Source of the DNA: Candidatus Fonsibacter ubiquis
Lineage (GTDB): Bacteria > Pseudomonadota > Alphaproteobacteria > Pelagibacterales > Pelagibacteraceae
Direction: 5' to 3'
DNA length: 64,000 nt
NCBI RefSeq assembly: GCF_002688585.1
Contig: NZ_CP024034.1
Coordinates: forward strand, 111,001-175,000
Below the pieces are notes generated by a model. The model saw only the letters and a list, made by a program, of their open reading frames with translations. It had not been told where the DNA came from and did no database searches. The first letter of the stretch is position 1; every line of letters starts with the position of its first letter. Shown piece after piece: positions 1-7,294 of the stretch. The position numbers and the translations under genes were made by a program.

Positions 1-243
1 TTTAAATTCTTTTACTAATTCATCGGATATCTTAAATAATTTTTTATCAGCTTCTGTTCGTTCATTTTCTGGAATAATAAATCCAGCTCCCTTAATCCCT
101 GACACAAAGGGAAGTCCGGAAGACACATCTCGATAAGTTACAGTGTCTTCAGGTTTTTTTATCTTTTCAACTAATAGTTTTGCAAGGGATTTTGAAACAG
201 ATTCAGCTTTTCTTGCGCTAGAATCGATATGATAAATTTTCAT
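1..243 (-). CDS. FMN-dependent NADH azoreductase-like flavoprotein (AzoR/AcpD family), 3' end outside window
   Basis: Only the N-terminal 81 codons are present; the gene runs off the left edge. It starts with ATG at 243 on the minus strand and opens MKIYHIDSSARK, the usual first strand and phosphate-binding loop of the flavodoxin-2 (AzoR) fold, followed by a segment with DVSSGLP where the family has a D-L-x-x-x-P-like stretch. Members reduce quinones and azo compounds with NADH and FMN in the cytoplasm. Divergent from hsp20, which begins 175 bases away. The family call rests on the N-terminus only, so another flavodoxin-2 NADPH reductase is possible. Confidence 0.7.
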   Translation of the reverse strand, partial: MKIYHIDSSARKAESVSKSLAKLLVEKIKKPEDTVTYRDVSSGLPFVSGIKGAGFIIPENERTEADKKLFKISDELVKEFK

Positions 244-363
244 GATTATTAATTACAAGATATTTAAAGTTTGGATATGGTAATCCATAATAAATTTTCA
301 AGGGGTTAAAAAATAAATTTTTTCAACCATTTAAAATTCAAAAGCTATTCCTAAATGTATTTC

Positions 364-410
364 GTAAGTTGCCTTATGGGACTTACCTAACACTCGCTTA
401 ACAAAGGAGA
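364..410 (+). promoter_or_regulatory. hairpin in the hsp20 leader with possible pairing to the ribosome binding site
   Basis: GTAAGT at 364-369 and ACTTAC at 381-386 are perfect inverted repeats; the stem can continue with a U-G pair, a bulged G371 and two G-C pairs around a TTAT loop. The same 5' arm (TTGCCTT, 369-375) can instead pair with the Shine-Dalgarno AAGGAG at 404-409 with one bulged G, which resembles the pairing used in ROSE-type RNA thermometers of small heat-shock genes. The structure is visible; a temperature-sensing role is inference. Confidence 0.35.
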
Positions 411-417
411 AAATAAA

Positions 418-870
418 ATGAGTAAACTAAATGGAAACCTATCTATCTTTAATCAGCTGAAACCCGTTTCAGTTGGATTTGAGAATATGTTCGATAGTTT
501 TGAGAAGATGTTTGAAAATGATGGCTTTGAATCATTGGATAACTATCCTTATTACAATATCGTTAAAACAGGTGACTTCACCTACGATATTGAATTAGCT
601 CTAGCTGGTTTTTCAAAAAAAGACATCAGCATTGAGTATGCAGATGGTCTTTTAAAGATCAAATCAGTAAAGCAAAACAAGACTGAAGAAAAAGATGGAA
701 AAAATGAAATAATCCATCGAGGAATTTCTAAAAGATACTTCAGCAAAACTTTTACAGTATCCGATGACACAGAAATCAAAGGTGCTGAACTAAAAGATGG
801 TTTATTGAAGATCTCTTTAGAGAGAATTATTCCTGAGTCTAAAAAACCAAGAACAATAGAAATAAATTAA
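418..870 (+). CDS. Hsp20 family small heat shock protein (IbpA-like)
   Basis: A 150-residue ATP-independent holdase chaperone. The alpha-crystallin domain spans about residues 43-138, with the core segment RGISKRYFSKTF near 101 and GAELKDGLLKI near 122; the C-terminal tail ends with an I-x-I anchor (IEI, about 147-149) used for oligomer assembly. The ATG at 418 follows a strong AAGGAG eight bases upstream, unusual in this window where many genes lack a clear site. The gene stands alone, with a leader hairpin in front and a terminator hairpin behind. IbpA-type length and composition fit; the exact subgroup is not resolved. Confidence 0.92.
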   Translation: MSKLNGNLSIFNQLKPVSVGFENMFDSFEKMFENDGFESLDNYPYYNIVKTGDFTYDIELALAGFSKKDISIEYADGLLKIKSVKQNKTEEKDGKNEIIHRGISKRYFSKTFTVSDDTEIKGAELKDGLLKISLERIIPESKKPRTIEIN

Positions 871-881
871 ATCTATAGATG

Positions 882-907
882 GGTAGGGGCTAAAATTAGC
901 CTCTACC
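882..907. terminator. hairpin terminator between convergent hsp20 and psiE-like gene
   Basis: GGTAGGGGCTAA at 882-893 pairs with TTAGCCTCTACC at 896-907 over 12 positions with one G-U pair. It lies 12 bases after the hsp20 stop and is followed by a T-rich stretch (TTTAATTTTT, 913-922). Because it also sits 20 bases beyond the end of the opposite gene it may serve both directions. Confidence 0.75.
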
Positions 908-926
908 TAAGGTTTAATTTTTAAGA

Positions 927-1310
927 TTAAAGTTCGTCTTGATCTAATTTGGTGCCAAGAAATTTAGATCTTCTAAATTTTAAAATTACAATGGCAATAG
1001 CAAGAAGTAAGATTGCGCCCGCTTCATAAACAAGCGTGGATGGATCAATATCTTTTTTTTGTAAAATAATTAATCGCGATAGAGCGGTGATTGCAATAAA
1101 TAATGGATAGGTCAGACGAATAGTTTGTGTTCGCCAATAACTAGTGACCATTCCAATTACTTCTAAATAAATAAATAATAATAATAAATCTGGTAAATTT
1201 ACATCTCGAATTTCAACCATATGGGCAATTTCAAGAATAAAAGCGATGGAAGTTGCAACTAGAATTACCGATGCAAAGACGAGTTGTAATTTTCTAAAAA
1301 AGGCAACCAT
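927..1310 (-). CDS. PsiE-family (phosphate-starvation-inducible E) membrane protein
   Basis: A 127-residue inner-membrane protein with about four hydrophobic segments (roughly 8-30, 40-60, 68-86, 92-114). The central block DLLLLFIYLEVIGMV, then YWRT and IRLTYPLFIAITALSR, matches the pattern of PF06146. In E. coli psiE responds to phosphate starvation and catabolite control, but the biochemical role is unknown. The start is ATG at 1310. No pho-box-like repeat was recognised upstream. Confidence 0.8.
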   Translation of the reverse strand: MVAFFRKLQLVFASVILVATSIAFILEIAHMVEIRDVNLPDLLLLFIYLEVIGMVTSYWRTQTIRLTYPLFIAITALSRLIILQKKDIDPSTLVYEAGAILLLAIAIVILKFRRSKFLGTKLDQDEL

Positions 1311-1382
1311 TGTATTTAAATAGTATCATTATTTTATCACTTTCAAAAATGAATAGATGATAGTAAATAATAAAAAATTAAA

Positions 1383-1520
1383 ATGACACCACTTGTAGTA
1401 ATCATCTTATTAGTATTTTCCATAGGCTTTCTCATGGCCATTGGTCTTGAAAAAATGTGGCTCGTGGTTAGTTTTTTTGTAGCCTTAATTACTTATTTGC
1501 ATTTTTTTGGCGGAATCTAA
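1383..1520 (+). CDS. small hydrophobic protein, unknown function (45 aa)
   Basis: A 45-codon frame from ATG 1383 to TAA 1518-1520, starting MTPLVVIILLVFSIGF and carrying two hydrophobic stretches (about 3-20 and 26-43) split by GLEKM. It stands 5 bases before the next gene, also a small membrane protein, and shares its direction with the sugar dehydrogenase. Position and composition suggest a real two-segment membrane peptide at the head of this operon, but I recognise no family and the length alone is weak evidence. Confidence 0.45.
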   Translation: MTPLVVIILLVFSIGFLMAIGLEKMWLVVSFFVALITYLHFFGGI

Positions 1521-1525
1521 ACGGA

Positions 1526-1801
1526 GTGAAACAAGCTTTAATCGATAGTTTATTTTATCTCACCGCTTGTATTATCTCTGGTGTGGTTGTTATTTTTTTA
1601 TTTATTGGTTTTCCAATTTTAATTATTGATTGGCTGTTAAGTGCACAATTAACTCAATCTGAGGCTTTTTTAACTTTCACAATAAAAAATCCATTAAAGA
1701 ATATTTTAGAAATATTTTTTGGCAGTGGTTTTAAGGGCGCTCTTTATACCTTCTTTGTAGGCATGCCGTTAGTTTATATTGTACACAGGAGAAAAAAGTG
1801 A
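1526..1801 (+). CDS. small integral membrane protein, unknown function (91 aa)
   Basis: Starts with GTG at 1526 and has no internal ATG. Three hydrophobic segments are visible: residues 8-40 (interrupted by a GFP turn), about 43-52, and 70-85; it ends in a basic tail HRRKK. It ends by overlapping the next gene at GTGA (1798-1801), so translation of the two is probably coupled. I do not recognise the family. The GGAG at 1523-1526 overlaps the start and is too close to act as its ribosome binding site. Confidence 0.6.
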   Translation: MKQALIDSLFYLTACIISGVVVIFLFIGFPILIIDWLLSAQLTQSEAFLTFTIKNPLKNILEIFFGSGFKGALYTFFVGMPLVYIVHRRKK

Positions 1802-2871
1802 AAAAATTTTTAAACATATTATCTGTTTTTTTTATTTTAACGCAGTCAGCATATGCGCAAAATTTTAAAATTGAGAAAATTTTAGATCTTAAAGATCCTT
1901 GGAGTTTAACCTTTATTAATAAAGATGAGGTTTTAATTACTGAAAAAGATGGTGAAATTGTATTTGCAAATATTAAAAGCAAAGAAGTTAGAAAAATTAA
2001 ACATAATTTAAACTATAAAGTGGATGGTCAAGGTGGACTGCTTGATATTATTAAACACAACAATGATATTTTTATTTGTTACACGGAAGATCGAAGAGGG
2101 GGTAAAACAAGTACCAGTATTGCAAAGGCAAGTTTTGTAAAGGATAATTTAAATTTTAAAAATATTTTTCAAGCAAATCCACCTATCAATAGCGGTTATC
2201 ATTTTGGCTGTCGATTAGTCATTAAAGATAATATGATTTATGCAAGTGCAGGCGAGCGTGGAAATGGAAATATTGCTCAAGATCCAAAGACCCATGTTGG
2301 TAAAATGATTAGAATTAATCTTGATGGATCTTCCCCAAAGGATAATCCAAAGTTTAAGGGTAAAAATGATTGGCTAGCAGAGATTTATCAAATCGGAATT
2401 AGAAATCCACAAGGCATGACCTTGTCACCCTTTAATGGAAAAATTTATATTTCAAATCATGGTGCAAAGGGTGGTGATTTTTTTGGTGAGGTTAAATTTG
2501 GTGAAAATTATGGTTGGCAAATTTGGTGTTGGGGCGGGGTTAATTATTCAGGAACAAAATGTGGCGAGACCGATCAATGGGATTCTCGTTTTACCAAACC
2601 ATTATATACTTGGAGTCCATCTATCGCAGTAAGTGCGGTACAAATTTATAAGGGTGATGAATTTAAAGAGTGGAATGGTCATATTTTAATGACCTCTTTA
2701 AAAGATGAAAGTATTCGAAAACTTGAATTTATAAATGAGAATGAAGTTGGAAAAGAAGTTATAATTTTAAAGGGAAAATTAGATCGAATTCGGGATTTAA
2801 AAATTGCAGAGGATGGAAAAATTTATATTCTCTCCAATGGAGCAGGTGCACTTTCGGTATTAAAGAAATAA
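1798..2871 (+). CDS. periplasmic PQQ-dependent sugar dehydrogenase (soluble aldose dehydrogenase, GSDH/YliI family)
   Basis: 357 residues with a signal peptide cut after about residue 20 (ILTQSAYA). The mature part is a six-bladed beta-propeller of the GSDH type (PF07995): family blocks DPWSLTFIN near the start, HFGCRLV, SAGERGNG, YQIGIRNPQGM and YTWSPSIAVSA are readable. Family members oxidise aldose sugars using PQQ in the periplasm. GTG start at 1798 with AGGAG about nine bases upstream; it overlaps the upstream membrane protein gene by four bases. No PQQ biosynthesis gene is in the window, so cofactor supply is unknown. Confidence 0.85.
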   Translation: MKKFLNILSVFFILTQSAYAQNFKIEKILDLKDPWSLTFINKDEVLITEKDGEIVFANIKSKEVRKIKHNLNYKVDGQGGLLDIIKHNNDIFICYTEDRRGGKTSTSIAKASFVKDNLNFKNIFQANPPINSGYHFGCRLVIKDNMIYASAGERGNGNIAQDPKTHVGKMIRINLDGSSPKDNPKFKGKNDWLAEIYQIGIRNPQGMTLSPFNGKIYISNHGAKGGDFFGEVKFGENYGWQIWCWGGVNYSGTKCGETDQWDSRFTKPLYTWSPSIAVSAVQIYKGDEFKEWNGHILMTSLKDESIRKLEFINENEVGKEVIILKGKLDRIRDLKIAEDGKIYILSNGAGALSVLKK

Positions 2872-2872
2872 T

Positions 2873-3463
2873 CTAACTTAATTGAGACTCTACAAATTCC
2901 CAGTTTGCTAATTTTTCAACAAAGGCTTTAAGATAATCGGGTCTTCGATTTCTATAATCTACATAATATGCATGTTCCCAAACATCGCAGCCAAAAATTG
3001 GTTTTAAATTATCAACCAACGGATTTGAACCATTTGCAGTTTTACTAATAACTAACTGATCACCTTTTAAAGAAAGCCAAGCCCAACCAGAGCCAAATTG
3101 AGTAACGCCTGCTTGAATAAAGTCTTCTTTAAATTTTTCAACAGTACCAAAAGTTTCAATAATTTTTTTCTCTAATTTTCCTGGCATCTTGCCACCACCG
3201 CTTGGACGCATACATTGCCAGAATAAAATGTGATTGTAATGTTGTCCGGCATTATTAAAGATTCCAGCTTTGCTTGGATCATTTGCAGTTTTTTTTATAA
3301 TATTTTCAAGACTTTCATTTTCAAGGGTGGTCCCTTTAATTAAATTATTTAAATTAGTGACATACGTTTGGTGATGCTTGCTATGGTGTAAATCTAAGGT
3401 CTCCACACTCATTGCAGGATCTAGTGCATTTTTTGCGTAATTAAGACTTGGTAATGTAAACAT
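2873..3463 (-). CDS. sodB: iron superoxide dismutase SodB
   Basis: 196 residues, close to the usual 192-200. Metal ligands align as H26 (LHHSKHHQTYV), H78 (GQHYNHILFW), D160 and H164 (DVWEHAYYVDY, the Fe/Mn SOD signature). The glutamine at 74, just before the second histidine, is the position typical of iron enzymes rather than manganese ones. It converts superoxide to peroxide and oxygen in the cytoplasm. The stop lies one base from the end of the convergent sugar dehydrogenase, with no terminator between them. Confidence 0.95.
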   Translation of the reverse strand: MFTLPSLNYAKNALDPAMSVETLDLHHSKHHQTYVTNLNNLIKGTTLENESLENIIKKTANDPSKAGIFNNAGQHYNHILFWQCMRPSGGGKMPGKLEKKIIETFGTVEKFKEDFIQAGVTQFGSGWAWLSLKGDQLVISKTANGSNPLVDNLKPIFGCDVWEHAYYVDYRNRRPDYLKAFVEKLANWEFVESQLS

Positions 3464-3518
3464 AAATTTATCCTTTGATTGTATAGTAAAATTAAAAAAA
3501 ATAAACTTTCAATTTTAT

Positions 3519-4664
3519 TTACAAAATTTTACTTAAAATTTTAGGAATCTGTTCTTTAAAGCCAAAAAAACCTTTTGTCGCAAAGGGGTAGCAAAACTGG
3601 TCATAATCCCTTGCTAAATAGGTTATTTTAATTTTTTTCTTAATTTCATTCATAAAGTCATTTTCATAACCGCAATTAATATAGGGAGTGATGATATTTT
3701 TAATATTTTTATCTTTTACTATTTTTAAAAGATCCTCTTTATTTTTCACAACTAAATCAGAGTTAAAATTACTTTTAAGTTGGTCAATTAACTCTTCATT
3801 AATGGAAGATTTAAAATCTAAAACTTGTTTACTATAATTTTTACTCTCTAATATGGAGTTAAAATCTAACAAGGCAAAATGATTATATTTGTTTTGAAAT
3901 TTCTGTAAAAAGTTTGAGTCTAGATTGTGAAGGAGAAATAATGAGTTCTCATTTTCAACTTTATCAAAATGTAATGGTTGAATTTCAAAACTCGTTGTCT
4001 CAAATAGAGGACTTGCTTGATCGTTTAATTTAAGAACCTCATATTTTTTTGCAGAAAATGTATTGATATTAAATTTTGTTGCTAAATAGTTTTTACCCTT
4101 TGTTTGCAATCCCGCAACCCAGCGCCAGCTTAAAGTATTTGATGCAGCATCTCCATCAAGTAAATGTTTTAAAAAAAAATCTGCTCCTAATTGCCAAGGG
4201 AGTTTTAAAGTAAAGATCCAAATACTTGCAAACCACATTCGTGCATGATTATGCAGATAATTGTATTTTATAAGTTCATTCGCCCAGTCATTAAAACACT
4301 CAATGGATGTTTTTCCACTGATTGCCTGTTGATATTCAACACTGTCCTTTTGTTTTTCTAATTGTTTTAAATCTTCAATGTAAGTTGTCCAAACCCTTGG
4401 GCGCATTTCCAACCAACCCTTCCAATAAGTTCGCCAGAACACTTCTTGAATAAATTTTTCAATTTTAATGTAAGCAAATTTTGAATGAGCTGTTTGAATT
4501 ACTTCTTGTTCATCAATAATTCTATGAGTTATATATTTTGAAAGATTACTGACATTGTCCCGTTTACTTGGACCATAATCAAAGTTTCTACTTTTTGCAT
4601 AATTGCTTAAATGATTTTCAGAAAATTCTTTAAGCTTTGCTATTCCTTGTTCTCTAAGATTCAT
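3519..4664 (-). CDS. photolyase/cryptochrome-like FAD protein with the FAD domain at the N-terminus
   Basis: Residues 1-215 match the FAD-binding helical domain of DNA photolyases: LSKYITHRIIDEQEV (41-55), FWRTYWKGWLEMRPRVW (76-92), NYLHNHARMWFASIW (135-149) and DGDAASNTLSWRWVAG (170-185), with the flavin-contacting Asn and Trp positions present. Ordinary photolyases carry an alpha/beta antenna domain before this part; here there is none in front. Instead residues 230-381 form an alternating strand/helix region ending ARDYDQFCYPFATKGFFGFKE that resembles the antenna domain placed behind. It overlaps the upstream hydrolase gene by 11 bases, so the two form an operon. Light-driven DNA repair is likely but a signalling role is possible. 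Confidence 0.8.
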   Translation of the reverse strand: MNLREQGIAKLKEFSENHLSNYAKSRNFDYGPSKRDNVSNLSKYITHRIIDEQEVIQTAHSKFAYIKIEKFIQEVFWRTYWKGWLEMRPRVWTTYIEDLKQLEKQKDSVEYQQAISGKTSIECFNDWANELIKYNYLHNHARMWFASIWIFTLKLPWQLGADFFLKHLLDGDAASNTLSWRWVAGLQTKGKNYLATKFNINTFSAKKYEVLKLNDQASPLFETTSFEIQPLHFDKVENENSLFLLHNLDSNFLQKFQNKYNHFALLDFNSILESKNYSKQVLDFKSSINEELIDQLKSNFNSDLVVKNKEDLLKIVKDKNIKNIITPYINCGYENDFMNEIKKKIKITYLARDYDQFCYPFATKGFFGFKEQIPKILSKIL

Positions 4665-5562
4665 AAGTTAATAAAGAGTGACAGGTTCTATGCAGAATGG
4701 AATGAAGATAAACTAGTTGGTTAAAATCTCTATTATATCCACCTCCTAAAACTCCACATAAAGGAATTTTTTTATCAAAAAAATGTTTAATCACTAATTC
4801 ATCTCTTTTTTTAATTCCCTCAGCACTGACTTTAAATTTTCCAATTCGATCATCTTCGTGAATATCAACACCTGCTACATAAAAGACAAAATCAAATGAT
4901 GAAGAGTTAATTTTTTGTAAACTTTGATTAACAACTTCTAAATATTCATCATCCTTAATTCCCTCATCTAATTCGATATCTAAATTACTCACCTGTTTAT
5001 TTAAGGGATAATTTTTCTTTGAGTGAATACTTACGGTAAATACTTTCTCATTATTCTGAAATATTTTTGCAGTACCATCGCCTTGGTGAACATCTAAATC
5101 ATAGATGAGAATATTTTTAATATTATTTTCAGCAATAAGTTTTTCAGCAGCAACCGCCACATCATTAAATACACAGTAACCATTGCCAGAATCTGCAAAG
5201 GCATGGTGCGATCCACCTGCAGTATTACAGGCAAGTTTATGCTTTAGTGCAAGCTGTGCCGCTAAAACCGTTCCGCCCGTTGCAACAAATGATCGTTGTC
5301 TGACACTTGGAACTATTGGAAAACCTAATTTTCGCTCCTCATCTTTACTTAAGGACAAATTTTTAATCTTATTAATATAATCTAATGTATGCACCCTTGC
5401 TAAATCAGCATCGGATACGGGACCTGGAATATGTAAATTATTCTCTTTGATAATTTCATCTTCTTTAAGAAGTTTAAATAATTCACCAAACTTTTTAATT
5501 GGGAATTTATGATCATCGCCAATTTGAGCAACATAATCTGGGTGATTTATGATCGGCAGCAT
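4654..5562 (-). CDS. histone deacetylase family zinc hydrolase (acetoin utilisation/acetylpolyamine amidohydrolase type)
   Basis: 302 residues covering one deacetylase domain. Visible active-site parts are the histidine pair in GGSHH (119-120), the zinc ligands D157 and H159 in DLDVHQGDG, D233 in AGVDIHEDD, and the GGGYN block near 264. Bacterial members remove acyl groups from small amines or proteins. ATG at 5562; the 3' end overlaps the photolyase-like gene, suggesting co-expression. Substrate cannot be read from sequence. Confidence 0.88.
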   Translation of the reverse strand: MLPIINHPDYVAQIGDDHKFPIKKFGELFKLLKEDEIIKENNLHIPGPVSDADLARVHTLDYINKIKNLSLSKDEERKLGFPIVPSVRQRSFVATGGTVLAAQLALKHKLACNTAGGSHHAFADSGNGYCVFNDVAVAAEKLIAENNIKNILIYDLDVHQGDGTAKIFQNNEKVFTVSIHSKKNYPLNKQVSNLDIELDEGIKDDEYLEVVNQSLQKINSSSFDFVFYVAGVDIHEDDRIGKFKVSAEGIKKRDELVIKHFFDKKIPLCGVLGGGYNRDFNQLVYLHSILHRTCHSLLTYES

Positions 5563-5677
5563 TTTAAAATTTTTTTAAATTCATTTTAACATAATAGGAA
5601 TTAAAATTTTATAAGCACACATTAAGTCGCAGCAAAACTAACATAAGTAATAGATTTTAAAAGCAGTACAGCTTAGG

Positions 5678-5700
5678 TTTATTATGTTACTCATAATAAA
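5678..5700. promoter_or_regulatory. perfect 9-bp inverted repeat, possible operator or transcript hairpin
   Basis: TTTATTATG at 5678-5686 and CATAATAAA at 5692-5700 form a perfect palindrome with a five-base spacer, between the divergent genes starting at 5562 and 5733. The position 32 bases before the start at 5733 suits a regulator site or a leader hairpin. No regulator is identified. Confidence 0.3.
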
Positions 5701-5732
5701 TATTTAAAATTTTCCCTTAAAAATTTATTACA

Positions 5733-6467
5733 ATGAATGTGGTTTTGATTGTCGGCAGCGCTCCAGATGCGGTCAGAATTAATTCATTAGATCTTTCTTT
5801 ATTTAGTAGCTCTGTTGCAATTAATAATGCTTGGAAATTGAGACAGGATTTGGATTATGCGATTTATCCTGAAGATTTTCCAACTCAGCGCCAGCCTAAA
5901 AATTTTCATGTGAAAAAGAAAATAATTACCGCAAAAGATTATGTTCCTATTCAAAATAAGTTTGGTGGCTTTGTGTATGCAGGAGGCACTATGGCTTTTA
6001 CTGCAGGATATTGGGCGCTTGGGATATTAAAACCTGATGTGATTGCTTATCTTGGTTGCGATATGATCTATTCTGAAAATCAAAGTCACTTTTATGGTAA
6101 TGGCAAAGCCGATCCACTTCGAGAAGATATTACATTACAATCTTTAGAAGCAAAATCTGCTCGTCTCTTAGCGGTTGCTAAATTAAATCACTGTACCATT
6201 GTAAATTTATCTAAACAAAATCAGTCGAGATTATTATTTCCAAAACTAGCAATTGAAAAATTTAACAAAAAACAAAATATTTTAAATTTTGTGAAAAAAA
6301 GTAAATTTCAATTAGATCTGCAGGTAGTTAAAAAAGTCTTACGAATTGAAAAAAAGTTAGCTTACATGGTTCCTTCAGGTAAATATTGGAAGGTGATCAA
6401 AAAATTTGATCCTCTCAAATTGAATGAGATTGATAATTACTGGTTAAAGACTCCCTTAAACGTTTAG
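5733..6467 (+). CDS. conserved hypothetical protein with Rossmann-like N-terminus
   Basis: 244 residues, soluble. It begins MNVVLIVGSAPDA, a strand followed by a glycine-containing loop; later come AINNAW, YAGGTMAFTAGYWALG (about 83-98) and VIAYLGCDMIYSENQSHFYG (about 104-123). This order, a nucleotide-type loop, then a GGT-plus-helix segment, then G-x-D-M, recalls DUF115/MptE-like and GT42 sialyltransferase-like folds, but that is an inference from pattern and not a confident assignment. ATG at 5733; a palindrome lies just upstream. It stands alone between divergent neighbours. Confidence 0.6.
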   Translation: MNVVLIVGSAPDAVRINSLDLSLFSSSVAINNAWKLRQDLDYAIYPEDFPTQRQPKNFHVKKKIITAKDYVPIQNKFGGFVYAGGTMAFTAGYWALGILKPDVIAYLGCDMIYSENQSHFYGNGKADPLREDITLQSLEAKSARLLAVAKLNHCTIVNLSKQNQSRLLFPKLAIEKFNKKQNILNFVKKSKFQLDLQVVKKVLRIEKKLAYMVPSGKYWKVIKKFDPLKLNEIDNYWLKTPLNV

Positions 6468-6524
6468 AAGTATCTAATAAATTAGTGAAAATATATATTG
6501 AAAAATATATAAACAATTCAATCT

Positions 6525-7247
6525 ATGCTTCGATTAAATACTTTCGCTAATTTCTTTATTTTATTTTTTAGTTTTTTATTTTTACTACTCCCGCATGCAC
6601 AAGCATCTTTAAAGGATTGTAACTTAACCCCTGCTAAAAATTCTAAAAATTATATTATTGGCTATGGTTCATTAATGGAAAGAGAGTCTAGAATGATCAC
6701 TAATCCACAGGCTCATCGAGTGGAACCAGTGTTGGTGAAGGGTTTTCAAAGGACATGGGGACAAAATGGAGGAAATTACAAGACTACTTTCTTAACTTTG
6801 ATTGAAAAAAAAGATGCAAAACTTAATGCAATTTTTTACTCCGTGAACATTGAAAATTTATTAAAAACTGATCAGCGCGAGAGAAGTTATTGTAGAATAA
6901 AAGTTGATGAAAAAAATTTAGATTTTTATGGAAGAAAAGTTAATAGCAAAGATGCAAATTTTTGGATCTATGCTGCAACTCCAGATCGCTTAAAAAAACC
7001 CTCCGCAACTCACCCCATTGCGCAATCGTATGTAGATATTTTTATCAATGGTTGTTTACAAACGGAGGAAGAATTTAAACTGCAAGGATTTGCAAAAGAT
7101 TGTGTACAACTCACCTCTGATTGGTCAGAGCAATGGGTGAATGATCGCTTACATGCGCGTAGACCCTTTGCAATAAAAAATGCTGTAAAAATTGATCAAT
7201 TACTTTCTCAATATTTTAGCCATTATTATAATCATCCCATTGATTAA
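6525..7247 (+). CDS. exported gamma-glutamylcyclotransferase-fold protein
   Basis: 240 residues with an N-terminal signal segment (about 8-28, ending HAQA). The family loop YGSL is at 47-50 inside YIIGYGSLMERESR, and DQRERSYCR provides a likely catalytic glutamate (E119). Gamma-glutamylcyclotransferase-like enzymes make 5-oxoproline from gamma-glutamyl peptides; most are cytoplasmic, so the signal peptide is notable and suggests action in the periplasm. Starts at ATG 6525. Substrate not determinable. Confidence 0.75.
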   Translation: MLRLNTFANFFILFFSFLFLLLPHAQASLKDCNLTPAKNSKNYIIGYGSLMERESRMITNPQAHRVEPVLVKGFQRTWGQNGGNYKTTFLTLIEKKDAKLNAIFYSVNIENLLKTDQRERSYCRIKVDEKNLDFYGRKVNSKDANFWIYAATPDRLKKPSATHPIAQSYVDIFINGCLQTEEEFKLQGFAKDCVQLTSDWSEQWVNDRLHARRPFAIKNAVKIDQLLSQYFSHYYNHPID

Positions 7248-7294
7248 ATTATTTTTGGTAAAATTTTTTAATCCTCTATACAATCTCTTTTTCT

